From: Vacuolonema iberomarrocanum LEGE 07170
GTDB lineage: Bacteria; Cyanobacteriota; Cyanobacteriia; Elainellales; Elainellaceae
Direction of reading: 5' to 3'
Assembly (NCBI GenBank): GCA_015207365.1
Contig: JADEXA010000039.1
Coordinates: 1-64,000 of the forward strand
Length of the DNA: 64,000 nucleotides
A program made the translations under genes and the position numbers. Below are positions 1-9,217 of the stretch, piece after piece (the stretch's first letter is position 1; each line of letters opens with the position of its first letter). The notes below the pieces were generated by a model. The model did not search any database and was not told where the DNA came from. It saw only the letters and a list, made by a program, of their open reading frames with translations.

Positions 1-57
1 TTCTTTAACGTAGATATCGATAATCTTTTTACGGAAGTCAAGCGAATAGGGTTGCAC
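1..57 (-). CDS. IS630-family transposase, N-terminus only (runs off left edge)
   Basis: Reading the minus strand from a GTG at 57 gives VQPYSLDFRKKIIDIYVKE, after which the window ends. PYSLDFRKKII is the typical opening of cyanobacterial IS630/Tc1-mariner transposases, where the N-terminal helix-turn-helix binds the terminal repeats. Only 19 residues are visible, so the catalytic DDE domain and intactness cannot be judged. A TATAGCG sequence lies about 65 bp upstream of the start (119-125 on the plus strand as CGCTATA) and may be the element end. Family recognition rests on this short motif only. Confidence 0.65.
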   Translation of the reverse strand, partial: MQPYSLDFRKKIIDIYVKE

Positions 58-125
58 CTCAAGTCGTCCCCTAGGAAATAAACATTCTATTCTAAGTGTA
101 CCTCACTAGAATAGGAAACGCTATA
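1..125 (-). mobile_element. Edge of an IS630-type insertion sequence
   Basis: The segment holds the transposase start and about 65 bp of leader ending in TATAGCG (minus strand). IS630/mariner elements insert at TA and duplicate it. The proposed boundary at 123-125 is inferred from that rule and from the matching TATAGCG ends of the short palindromic elements elsewhere in the window. The opposite end lies outside the window. Confidence 0.5.
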
Positions 126-144
126 TCGTTTTTTTACTGATGGA

Positions 145-417
145 ATGATTGCATTAGCTCGATATGTTTGTCTTGAACCACTACATGCGCACACTAACTG
201 CGGACCAGATGTAGATTCTGTTGACTGGTTTAGTGAAACATGTGCAGATTCAATGTTAATAGCTCGAAAACCTTATCCTGGGCAACCAAGACATCCAAAC
301 TTTCAGACATATAAATGTGTCCCAGAAAATCAAGAAAAACTTAGAAGTGGCTTATTACCATATGAATTGGTCTTAAACAACTATATGCGCACATTAACTG
401 AACTAACTGAGGAGTAG
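145..417 (+). CDS. Hypothetical protein, possibly the 3' remnant of a gene cut by the IS
   Basis: A 90-residue ORF with no family I recognise. It has four cysteines and ends in an acidic tail (TELTEE). The reading frame stays open upstream of the ATG back to about position 115, next to the proposed IS boundary, and there is no convincing ribosome binding site. This fits the 3' part of a longer gene truncated by the insertion. Base composition is clearly more AT-rich than the surrounding genes, which suggests accessory DNA. An intact small gene cannot be excluded. Confidence 0.35.
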   Translation: MIALARYVCLEPLHAHTNCGPDVDSVDWFSETCADSMLIARKPYPGQPRHPNFQTYKCVPENQEKLRSGLLPYELVLNNYMRTLTELTEE

Positions 418-636
418 GTATAAGTTTTATTCTACCAATTGATATAGTGAACCGATTACTCCTTCCCCTTGCTTGATAATTTGAAACCGACTCTCTAAAA
501 CGCGTTGTTAATCAATGACTCCCTTCCTTCGATGGGATACCAACCCCGCTCAGTAGACCGTGATCTACCGAGAAAATCCGTTGAAGCATGGGTATACCTG
601 AAGATCGCACCAGGTAATCCATATTTTCCATACTGC

Positions 637-739
637 TATAGCCTTACACATTGAGATTAGGACAGATAGTCATTAAAAGCCCCGCGCTGCGGGGCTTTTA
701 ATGACTTGATTGGTTTTTACCTCAGCGCCTAGCGCTATA
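637..739. repeat. Family A palindromic element (copy A1)
   Basis: A roughly 103-bp element with TATAGC at one end and GCTATA at the other. The centre is a long hairpin: GTCATTAAAAGCCCCGC pairs with GCGGGGCTTTTAATGAC. Its left part (CCTTACACATTGAG then AGGACAGAT) recurs in the copy at 16751-16853 and, interrupted, at 36196-36386. No coding capacity. It looks like a MITE or a structured extragenic repeat. Confidence 0.8.
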
Positions 740-1477
740 CAATTCCAATCCGGCATCGTCGGTCGCAATAGTCTGGGAGAACAGCGATTAGCGCATACTC
801 TAGTTTCACAAAAGTGAACATTTAGGTACTAAAGAAGTACTCCTAAATAGGCAAATAGTTCTAATGTTTACAATGAGTATTGCATGCACATAATTAGGCG
901 ATCGCCAAGTTTCAAAACTCTGACTTCAGCTACTATTTAGCCTGAAAAATCTCGTTGACGGTTCAGATCAAATGTGCTCTCTTCTAAGCATAAAATTACT
1001 TATCCGGAACTATTCTGTAAAGAACAAATAAATTTTCATTTTATTTTTTAAGTCACCATATAAGGAGAATTTAGGAGCATAACGCATAGGAGTTTACATT
1101 AACTTGATGCAGAAGGAATAAACATGTGGATTCTAAGAACATACCCCTAAATGAACGTCAGTGGTGGTTCAAGCTGAGTAGTGTGTTTACAGAATCGGTT
1201 TTTACATGCTTATCATCTACCAAAGCTCTTCTACCTAGTTATCAGTAGACACAGCGGCATCTATCCCCCGTTAGGAAGCTGTGTACCAAGGAATTCTACT
1301 GACTTCACAGGTTAAGAGTCATACATAAGCAAAGTCTTGTCCCCAACATATCGTCCAGCCCGTATAAGCTCTAACCTCCCCAGCAATTTTCCATAGGAGA
1401 TTTGAGCAAAACGGTTGGTCTGTAAATGCACTGAGATTGCCGCCGACATATCTCATGAGTTCCTTACTGTGCAGGCT

Positions 1478-1511
1478 CCGTGCTGCGCTAGCATCCGTGC
1501 TGCGCCAGCAT
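1478..1511. repeat. 17-bp tandem duplication
   Basis: CCGTGCTGCGCTAGCAT is followed directly by CCGTGCTGCGCCAGCAT, with one mismatch. It sits just before the AAAGGAG that precedes the adhesin gene. Confidence 0.85.
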
Positions 1512-1584
1512 CTGCCTGCCAAAGGAGCCCTCTTTCTATGACTAATTCTGTCCTGAAATCTGTTATCGAAGGTAGCTATACACG

Positions 1585-4500
1585 ATGGTCTCCGCTAGCA
1601 ATCATTCGTCCCACCTCGTTTTCATCGATTCCAGCATTGGTAATGACTCGATCATTCGTGAATCCTTTCAAGGTAATGCCGAGGTTATCGTGCTGGATAC
1701 AACCCAAGACGGGGTTGCTCAAATCTCTCAAGCCTTAGCTCAACGGCAGCAGGTAGAAAGTGTTCAGATTATTTCCCATGGCAGCAACGGTGCACTGCAA
1801 TTGGGCAGCACGACGCTCAATGCGGATACCCTCGACGATTACTCGGCGACCTTGCAGGGTTGGTCAGCAGCGCTGACAGAAGACGCCGACATCTTGCTCT
1901 ACGGCTGTAACGTCGCTGCCGATGCTGTCGGGCAGTCCTTTGTGCAGCAGATCGGAACTCTGACAGGCGCTGATGTTGCTGCTTCGACCGATCTGACAGG
2001 CACTGCCGCGAAGGGAGGCGACTGGGATCTGGAATATACCGTTGGGAAGATGGATGTGGCGATCGCCCCCGAAGCCTCTTCTTTGAGCGAGTTTGAGGGA
2101 GTTCTAGATGCCTTTGGAACAGGTAATATTGTCGTTCTGCGGGTGGGAGATGGAACCTTCATCGAAGCCGGACGAACGGCTCCGGTCTTTTTAGATGAAT
2201 ACACCCCTGATTTAACGCTGGTTCAATCGATCGCTCTACCTACCGTAGATAGCGACGCGAATCAAACTCTGACCCTTCCCAACCATTTGAATGCGGCGCT
2301 GGGTCTATCGGCGGATGGTCAATATCTCGTGTTTGGTGGGTATGACCGCCCCATCAACCAATTTGCGGGGAATGAACAGGTCATCGGGCTGGTTGATGGT
2401 GCTGGAAACGTAGACACCAGTAATCGTTTCATCGTTAATGGCAACCGCTTGCGAGCCGTAGCGACCGAGGATGGGAGCCAGTTTTGGGTATCTGTCCTTG
2501 ATGGAGGGGCGGGCGACATTCGCGTTCTGGAGTATGGCGACGGTACCAGCCAGTCGGTGCTCGCCTCCCCCGCCGCCTTGACCGCCAAAGGACTGGAGAT
2601 TTATGACGGGCAACTGTATGTCTCCACAGATGATGGGGGATTTCGCCCCCTGAGCCAAGTGGGAAATGGTACGCCGACCGACCCTGCCACCGTCACGATT
2701 TTGCCCGGTGTCAATAATGTCTTGAATACAGAAGAGTTTGTATTGCTCGATCGCTCTCCCCTAGTGGCAGGTGTCGACACAGCCTACATTGCCGGATTTG
2801 GGGGACTTCACAAGTTCTCCTTTGATGGCAACACCTGGACAAACCGGGGAAGCTTTGCCGGAACCGCTGGCGGTAGCAACGATTGGAGTGGGTTATCCGG
2901 GCGGGTGACCGCGACTGGGGTTGAGCTGTTCACCGTGCGGGGAGCTGCGCAATTGTTGCGGGTAAACGATGGCGCTGCCTTTGATGCCAACTTCAATGGC
3001 ACCCAAACAGCCTTGCAGACTGCCGCACCCAACATCCGGTTTCGGGGGGTCGCGTTTACGCCTTCACTGCCGCTGATCAGCCTCACTATCATTGATGATA
3101 TTGCCCTAGAAGCCAGCGACAATGTGGGCGTGGTGCGTATTGCTCGCTCGACCCTTGCCGGAGATACAGAGGTTGAGATTGACCTGTCGGGAACGGCGAT
3201 CGCCAACGACTACACCTTGGTTGGTGGCACCCGAAATGGCAACATCCTCACAGTCACCATTCCGGCGGGAGAGGAATTCTTTGACTTAACCATTATCGCC
3301 AATTCTGACTCTCAAACCGAAGTCGACGAAACCCTGAACCTATCCCTGGGAGCAGGAGACTACACTATCGACACAGCGGCTCAAAGTGGAGCAGTCACGT
3401 TGCAAGACAATCTACCCCGTGCATTCGGTGAAGGCAACATCATTGTGCTGCGGGTCGGAGATGGCGGAACCTATGGGGTGGAGCGGCTGGTTCCGGCCTT
3501 CCTGGATGAATACACCCCCGATGGCACCTTGGTGCAGTCGATCGCCCTTCCCGTTGTCGATGAAAACGGCAACCAAACCCTTACGCTTCCCACCAACAAA
3601 GACACCTCCCTCAATCTTTCGGCGGATGGGCAATTCCTGGTTCTGGGTGGGTTTGACAATCCGGTCGGTGGTTTTGGCGGGGGTCGGCGGACGCTGGGTC
3701 TGGTGGATGGAGCTGGAACCATCGACACGACCACCGTTCTGACAGATGGAGCCGGGAGTTTCCGAGGCGTCGCGACGATTGATGGTAGCCAGTTTTGGAC
3801 ATCGGACAATCGCCTGCGGCTGGTTCCCTACGGCAACGATGGAACTAGCACAGAACTCAGCAATCCTTACAACGGTCGCATTCTGGAAGTGGTTGACGGC
3901 CAACTGTATGCGTCCATCGATATCCTCGGCACACCGCCCCTGGGTCAAGTGGGCACCAACAACGCCACCACGCCTCCGGTGACACTCACTCCTACACCGA
4001 TTCTCGGCGGGGACGATATTCGCAACACCCATGAGTTTGTGTTCCTCGATCGCTCTGCTGCCGTGGCTGGCTTAGACACGCTCTACATCACTGGATTCGG
4101 CGGTGTCTACAAGTTCTCCTTCGATGGCACAGATTGGACTGCACGGGGCAGCTTCACGGGCACTCCAGGCGGCGATGGCAACTGGCGCGGGCTCACCGGA
4201 CAGGTTACAGCTGGAGGTGTGGAACTGTTTACCGCTCGGGGCGATCAACTCCTGCGTGTGGTGGATGCCGCCGCCTTTGATGCCAATTTTGCGGGAACAG
4301 GGACGGAATTGGCGATCGCCCCAGCAAATACGGACTTCCGTGGCATCGCCTTTGCCCCCTCTGCTCCCACCGTCAGCATCACCGCCGACAATGCCACCGT
4401 CGAGGAAACCGGAGCCGCCAACACCAGCACCTTAACCATTGAGCGCTCCACCGATTTCGGCATGATGATTGTGGAATTGGACATCGCTGGAACGGCGCTA

Positions 4501-6948
4501 CTAAATACCGACTACACCCTCACAGGTGGCACAATCAACGGCACCAAACTGCGCATTACCCTAGCCTCGGGGCAGTTGTCTGCCAACCTCACCCTGACAG
4601 CAACCCCCGACAGCATCGTCGAAGGCGATGAATCCGTTATTCTCTCCGTTGCGCCCGGTGGCTACCGCATTGATGCGACCAACCCCAACGCCACCATCAC
4701 CCTTCTCGACAACCGCCTCCCCGTCGGCACCAACGACACCTTTGTAGTGGATGAAGATGGCACCCTCACGGTTCCTGTGGCCAACAGCATCCTGAACAAC
4801 GACACCGATGCCGAGAACAATCCCCTGACCGCCGTTTTGGCAACGGATGTGGGCAATGGGACGCTGACGCTGAATGCGAATGGCTCGTTTACCTACACCC
4901 CCGACCCCGACTTCAACGGTACCGACAGCTTTACCTATCGAGCCAACGATGGGTATGGCAATTCGACGCCAATCACCGTAACGCTAACGGTGAACCCGGT
5001 GCAGGATGCCCCGATCGCCCAAGCCGACGCGTACACCCTGGATGAAGATACAACGCTCACAGTTCCCGTCGCCAATGGCGTTCTTGATAACGACACCGAT
5101 ATCGATGGCGAAACCCTAACCGCTGTGCTGGTGGATGATGTTGGTTCAGGGGCATTGACTCTCAATCCCGATGGTTCCTTCACCTACACCCCAAATGCTA
5201 ATTTCAACGGTACCGATCGCTTCACCTATCGCGCGAACGATGGCACCGATGACTCGAACGTAGTGACCGTCAACCTGACCGTCAACCCCGCGCCAGATGC
5301 GCCTGTTGCCCAAGCCGATGCCTACACCTTGGACGAGGATACAACTCTGTCCCTGACGCTGCCCGACAGCATCTTGCAAAATGATCAGGATTTTGAGAAT
5401 GATCCGCTGACCGCCATTTTGATTGATGATGTGCAGTCGGGGACACTGACATTGAACGCCGATGGCACCTTTAGCTACACCCCTGATGCCAACTTTAACG
5501 GGACTGACCGCTTCACCTATCGAGCCAATGATGGCACCAACAGCTCTTTGCCCGTAGAAGTAAGGCTGACGATCGCCCCAATTCTCGATGCGCCTGTGGC
5601 TCAGGGCGATCGCTACACCCTAAACCAGCGCGGCAGTCTGCGGGTTAATGCGGCGAATGGAATCTTGAACAACGACACGGATGTCGACGATGACGACCTC
5701 TCGGCTCAGTTGGTACGCACGACCCGCAATGGCAACCTGACGCTAAACCCCAATGGTTCCTTCGTCTACACCCCCAACATCACCTTCAGCGGCACCGATA
5801 GCTTTACCTATCGCGCCAGCGATGGCCGTAACCGCTCGGAGGTGACCACGGTTTCCATTGATGTGGCGGCTCAAAACCAGGCGCCCGTGCTGCAGCGGGC
5901 GATCGCCAATCAAGCGTTACAGGAAGGCGATCGCTTCTCCTTCCGATTCCCCACCCAAACCTTTGTGGATCCCGATGGCGATGCGCTAACCTACGCCGCT
6001 CGACTGAGCAACGGTCAACCCTTGCCCAACTGGCTCAACTTTAATGCCAATACGCGCCGCTTCTATGGCAGACCGGGCAACAGCGACGTTGGCGATACAC
6101 GAGTACGCGTTACAGCGACGGATCCGTTTGGAGCCAGCACCGACGACATGTTCCTGTTCCGGGTGGCCAACACCAACAATGCCCCCCGCCTTGGGCAACC
6201 CCTCTCGAACACCAACGCGACGGCCAACCAAAACTTCAGCTTCCGTCTGCCCCGCAACGCCTTTATCGACCCCGATGGCGACTCCCTTACCTACCAAGCC
6301 CGGTTGAGCGACGGTCGTCCGCTTCCCACCTGGCTCAAGTTCGATGCCAATACCCGTCGCTTTTTCGGACGCCCGCCAGGAGGTGCCACAGGGTCGTACA
6401 CCATTCGCGTGCGGGCAACCGATGAGTCCGGAGCTTCCAGAGCCAATCAGTTCACCTTTCTTGTGCGACCGGGCGACCTGACCCGCCGTCCGACGGGCGA
6501 CAATCTGATTCGCGGCACCCAGTGGAATGACTCGGATAGCGTCCGGGGAACCAATGGCAGCGATCGCATCAACAGCTTTGCAGGCAATGACTACATTCGC
6601 GGCTTTGGCGGTAACGACGTGCTGCTGGGCGGCAGTGGCAACGATGTGCTGGATGGCGGCATAGGTAACGACTGGCTCATCGGTGGGGGCGGCAACGACA
6701 CCCTCATCGGCAACCGTGGACAGGATGTGTTTGTGCTGAGCCGGGGCGCTCGCACCGACCGCATCCTCGATTTCCAGGATGGCATCGACCGCATCGGGCT
6801 GACCCAGGAACTATCGGTGGCCGACCTGCGGATGGTACAGCGGGGCAGCACCACAGAGTTACAGATCCGCAATACCAATGCGGTATTGGCACAGCTTACA
6901 GGCGTTGCAGCCAATAGCCTAACCGCTGTGGACTTCATCGCCGTCTAA
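1585..6948 (+). CDS. Giant multidomain surface/secreted adhesin (DUF4347, Calx-beta, tandem-95, RTX)
   Basis: 1787 residues. Residues 10-160 form a DUF4347 domain (ISHGSNG, LLYGCNV). A roughly 310-residue module beginning GNIVVLRVGDG or GNIIVLRVGDG occurs twice (from about 176 and 613), each time followed by a Calx-beta-like domain. Residues 1043-1430 hold four tandem-95/cadherin-like repeats (DEDTTLTVP, SFTYTPN, FNGTDRFTYRANDG). Two dystroglycan/He_PIG-type Ig repeats follow, and RTX calcium-binding nonapeptides (GGSGNDVLDGG) lie near 1660-1720. There is no N-terminal signal peptide, so type I secretion is expected from the RTX tail; no secretion genes are in the window. The start is uncertain. 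A strong AAAGGAG sits 10 bp before an ATG at 1538 in another frame (MTNSVLKS), while the in-frame ATG at 1585 has only a weak site. The TAA stop coincides with the first bases of a palindromic element. Confidence 0.9.
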   Translation: MVSASNHSSHLVFIDSSIGNDSIIRESFQGNAEVIVLDTTQDGVAQISQALAQRQQVESVQIISHGSNGALQLGSTTLNADTLDDYSATLQGWSAALTEDADILLYGCNVAADAVGQSFVQQIGTLTGADVAASTDLTGTAAKGGDWDLEYTVGKMDVAIAPEASSLSEFEGVLDAFGTGNIVVLRVGDGTFIEAGRTAPVFLDEYTPDLTLVQSIALPTVDSDANQTLTLPNHLNAALGLSADGQYLVFGGYDRPINQFAGNEQVIGLVDGAGNVDTSNRFIVNGNRLRAVATEDGSQFWVSVLDGGAGDIRVLEYGDGTSQSVLASPAALTAKGLEIYDGQLYVSTDDGGFRPLSQVGNGTPTDPATVTILPGVNNVLNTEEFVLLDRSPLVAGVDTAYIAGFGGLHKFSFDGNTWTNRGSFAGTAGGSNDWSGLSGRVTATGVELFTVRGAAQLLRVNDGAAFDANFNGTQTALQTAAPNIRFRGVAFTPSLPLISLTIIDDIALEASDNVGVVRIARSTLAGDTEVEIDLSGTAIANDYTLVGGTRNGNILTVTIPAGEEFFDLTIIANSDSQTEVDETLNLSLGAGDYTIDTAAQSGAVTLQDNLPRAFGEGNIIVLRVGDGGTYGVERLVPAFLDEYTPDGTLVQSIALPVVDENGNQTLTLPTNKDTSLNLSADGQFLVLGGFDNPVGGFGGGRRTLGLVDGAGTIDTTTVLTDGAGSFRGVATIDGSQFWTSDNRLRLVPYGNDGTSTELSNPYNGRILEVVDGQLYASIDILGTPPLGQVGTNNATTPPVTLTPTPILGGDDIRNTHEFVFLDRSAAVAGLDTLYITGFGGVYKFSFDGTDWTARGSFTGTPGGDGNWRGLTGQVTAGGVELFTARGDQLLRVVDAAAFDANFAGTGTELAIAPANTDFRGIAFAPSAPTVSITADNATVEETGAANTSTLTIERSTDFGMMIVELDIAGTALLNTDYTLTGGTINGTKLRITLASGQLSANLTLTATPDSIVEGDESVILSVAPGGYRIDATNPNATITLLDNRLPVGTNDTFVVDEDGTLTVPVANSILNNDTDAENNPLTAVLATDVGNGTLTLNANGSFTYTPDPDFNGTDSFTYRANDGYGNSTPITVTLTVNPVQDAPIAQADAYTLDEDTTLTVPVANGVLDNDTDIDGETLTAVLVDDVGSGALTLNPDGSFTYTPNANFNGTDRFTYRANDGTDDSNVVTVNLTVNPAPDAPVAQADAYTLDEDTTLSLTLPDSILQNDQDFENDPLTAILIDDVQSGTLTLNADGTFSYTPDANFNGTDRFTYRANDGTNSSLPVEVRLTIAPILDAPVAQGDRYTLNQRGSLRVNAANGILNNDTDVDDDDLSAQLVRTTRNGNLTLNPNGSFVYTPNITFSGTDSFTYRASDGRNRSEVTTVSIDVAAQNQAPVLQRAIANQALQEGDRFSFRFPTQTFVDPDGDALTYAARLSNGQPLPNWLNFNANTRRFYGRPGNSDVGDTRVRVTATDPFGASTDDMFLFRVANTNNAPRLGQPLSNTNATANQNFSFRLPRNAFIDPDGDSLTYQARLSDGRPLPTWLKFDANTRRFFGRPPGGATGSYTIRVRATDESGASRANQFTFLVRPGDLTRRPTGDNLIRGTQWNDSDSVRGTNGSDRINSFAGNDYIRGFGGNDVLLGGSGNDVLDGGIGNDWLIGGGGNDTLIGNRGQDVFVLSRGARTDRILDFQDGIDRIGLTQELSVADLRMVQRGSTTELQIRNTNAVLAQLTGVAANSLTAVDFIAV

Positions 6949-7050
6949 TCCCAATTCTACGAAAACCAAAACCAGATCATTTTTTGCAAGCCCCGCAGTG
7001 CGGGGCTTGCAAAAAATGATCTGGAGTGGATTCTTAGCGAATTAGTATAA
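6946..7050. repeat. Family A' palindromic element (copy A'1)
   Basis: About 105 bp, a reverse-oriented relative of the element at 43812-43914. The hairpin pairs AGATCATTTTTTGCAAGC with its complement around a CCCGCAGTGCGGG centre. The ends (TAAT..CAATTCTACG and GAATTAGTATAA) differ from family A although the hairpin cap is the same. Its first bases TAA are the stop codon of the adhesin gene. Confidence 0.8.
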
Positions 7051-7064
7051 GCAGCTAAAGGCTT

Positions 7065-7097
7065 AAAAAAAGGGTGGGCTGTGCCCACCCTTTTTTT
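7065..7097. terminator. Bidirectional rho-independent terminator
   Basis: A perfect inverted repeat: seven A, then GGGTGGGC, TGT as part of the loop, GCCCACCC, then seven T. It lies between the convergent adhesin and protease genes and has U-tracts for both directions. Confidence 0.9.
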
Positions 7098-7124
7098 AGT
7101 CATTGATTGAGCGGCTGACGGAGC

Positions 7125-8501
7125 CTAACGAGCCGTACCGCGCAACGGCACCCGCGACTGAGTAGCAGCCTCCGAGGCTTCATCCGTAATCCGTCGCAGG
7201 GCAACATCTGTCTCCAACACTGAGATCGCTCGGTTGTACTGCGGATCTGCCGAAGTGGCTATGGAGTCAGGATTGCGGCTTAACTGTTGTTGTTGTGCCG
7301 AGGTCAGATCTATCGCCACATCCGGTGTAATCCCTAGCTGGCTAATATCTGTGCCATCGGGCGTGTAGTAGTGGGAAATGGTGACCGCTAGCCCCGACCC
7401 GTCGGACAGCCGATAGACCTGTTGCACCAGCGCCTTGCCAAAAGTCTGACTGCCAACGACGGTGGCACGCTGGTTGTCGCGCAGTGCCCCGGTCAAGATT
7501 TCGCTGGAACTTGCCGAATTGCCATCCACCAGCACCACCAATGGCAACTGCGTCAGGGCGGTGTCATTTGCTCGAATGGCGATGCTTTCGCCACCCCGAT
7601 CAACCGTACTTACGATGGTTCCCGTAGGTAGCCACATCCGCGCAATATCGATACTGGCATCTAGCAACCCCCCTGGGTTGCCGCGCAGATCTAGCACAAA
7701 CCCTTCAGCGCCTTGTTCTGACAGGTCTTCGATCGCCGCTTGCATTTGTTCGGCGGCATGGGCGCTAAACTCAGTCAGCCGAATGTAGCCCACGGTCATA
7801 TCTTGCTCGCTCTTGAGGCTGTAATACACATTGGTCAACTCAATCCGTGCCCGTGTAACATTCACCTCAAAGCTGTCCTGAGCATCCCGCTCCATCTCCA
7901 AGGTGAGGGAGCTGCCTTCTTCCCCCCGAATGCGCTCCGATGCCTCTTCCAGAGTCATGTCTTCAGTCGCCGCGCCATCAATAGAGAGGATGCGATCGCC
8001 CGCCTCTAAGCCCGAATTTGCCGCTGGCGAATTCGGCAGCACTTCTATAACCACCAGCTCATCTGAGTCGTCCTCTTTCTGCAACCGAATGCCCACCCCC
8101 GAAAGTTCGCCCGAGGTTTGGCTGGTCAGCGTCTCGTACTGCTCGGGGGTCATAAACCGCGTGTAGGGATCTTGCAATTGGCGCAAGGCACGGTTCAGGG
8201 CTGCATAGGCTTCCCTTGTCGAGGAATATTCCTGGCTCAACAGTTCATACCGCACCTCTTGCCAATCCACATTGTTAAACGTGATGTCGACATATTCACG
8301 ATTAACAATCTGCCAGGCTTCATCGAGGACTTCTTTCGGACTGGCTTCCAGACTGGCGTGAACCGCAGGACTGAGATGAGGAGAGATCAGCGCCAGAGTC
8401 GTACTGGCAGCAAACAATCCGGCAAGCAAAAAGGGATAACGAAAGGGAAGAGAGAACCGACGAGTCGAAGACAACGCTTGATGCTGAGGATTCTGAGGCA
8501 T
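7125..8501 (-). CDS. Carboxyl-terminal processing protease, S41 family (CtpA/B/C type)
   Basis: 458 residues from the ATG at 8501. A GTG at 8588 would add 29 residues, but the MPQNPQHQ start places the hydrophobic signal/anchor segment (FLLAGLFAASTTLALI) near the N-terminus as expected. After the leader come the N-terminal helical domain, a PDZ domain (GVGIRLQ, AANSGLEAGDRILSIDG) and the S41 catalytic domain. The nucleophile is the first Ser after Ala in NSASSSE, and the Lys of FGKALVQ lies 25 residues later, the spacing known for CtpA. The likely location is lumen or periplasm. Members mature D1 of photosystem II (CtpA) or trim envelope proteins (CtpB/C); which paralogue this is cannot be decided from the sequence. 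Convergent with the adhesin. Confidence 0.9.
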   Translation of the reverse strand: MPQNPQHQALSSTRRFSLPFRYPFLLAGLFAASTTLALISPHLSPAVHASLEASPKEVLDEAWQIVNREYVDITFNNVDWQEVRYELLSQEYSSTREAYAALNRALRQLQDPYTRFMTPEQYETLTSQTSGELSGVGIRLQKEDDSDELVVIEVLPNSPAANSGLEAGDRILSIDGAATEDMTLEEASERIRGEEGSSLTLEMERDAQDSFEVNVTRARIELTNVYYSLKSEQDMTVGYIRLTEFSAHAAEQMQAAIEDLSEQGAEGFVLDLRGNPGGLLDASIDIARMWLPTGTIVSTVDRGGESIAIRANDTALTQLPLVVLVDGNSASSSEILTGALRDNQRATVVGSQTFGKALVQQVYRLSDGSGLAVTISHYYTPDGTDISQLGITPDVAIDLTSAQQQQLSRNPDSIATSADPQYNRAISVLETDVALRRITDEASEAATQSRVPLRGTAR

Positions 8502-9217
8502 ATTCGGTATGAAATAACTTGCTGATAAGGAGGAACGGATGAGAAAAACGCGCCTGATAGCAGAAAGTAGATAACGCTTGACCGCCACCTAGTAAAGGTA
8601 GCAACCTGAAGGATCCAGTGGATTTGTCAAGCAAACGCATGGCAGAGCTCTAACCCTGTGGTAGAGCCTCGAACGCGTGGCAAAGCCCCTGAAGTCAAGA
8701 AACCAGCGAATGAGGTTGGCAGAAACTGTAGCCGGAGAATAATCACAGCCGCGTTTCGTTTGCAGGTACGACAAAGCCAGGGTTGGCTACCTTGAGCTGT
8801 AAGACAACAGCCACAAGTCCTTGACCCCTAACCTTTCATTGAATCTGCTGAAGCCGAAACTGTCTGCCAAAGGAACTCCATTTAACTGGTCATGCACTAA
8901 AACACTGACCATCTGCATACCGACAGCGAGCGGACAAGTCAGACGAGCAACTCCTCAATTGTGCTTTCAGGATAACTATTCCCTCTGACGTTGTCTCGAC
9001 ATTTATGTGACAGTTTCTTCATTTAAGGCGCGATCGCCATCTTTCTTCACAATTAGAATAATACATCTGTACTTTTTACTGTTATCCTGCGGGTAAGAAC
9101 AGGACGGCTGCAAACCTTGCATCATCCTGAATCAATTCGTTGATTTTGTGGTCGCAACGCGGCCATAAAATCAACAATAGGTCCTGAGAAAAATATGTGT
9201 GTAGAGGAGCGATCGCC
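8502..9217. other. Gene-free stretch between the divergent protease and DUF2721 genes
   Basis: No gene is supported on either strand. The region must contain divergent promoters for the genes on each side. It holds a family B element (9101-9186) close to the plus-strand gene. Nothing else is recognisable. Confidence 0.45.
9101..9186. repeat. Family B palindromic element (degenerate copy B1)
   Basis: AGGAC at the left and GTCCT at the right bracket a hairpin of GTTGATTTTGTGG, TCGCAACGCGG and CCATAAAATCAAC. A CATCCTGAATCAATTCG segment matches the linker of other B copies. It is one of the few copies upstream of a gene rather than behind one. Confidence 0.7.

Larger units (their letters stand above)
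418..1584. other. Gene-free stretch upstream of the adhesin
   Basis: No credible gene is seen on either strand; ORFs near 1319-1738 lack supporting features or are out-of-frame shadows. It contains one family A palindromic element (637-739), a 17-bp tandem duplication (1478-1511) and a strong Shine-Dalgarno-like AAAGGAG (1521-1527). The part from 760 to 1320 is AT-rich and holds nothing else I can name. Confidence 0.5.

Noticed and set aside
1319..1738. ORFs on both strands just before the adhesin
   Set aside because: They overlap the tandem duplication and the adhesin 5' end out of frame and lack family features, apart from the MTNS start discussed as a possible frameshift.
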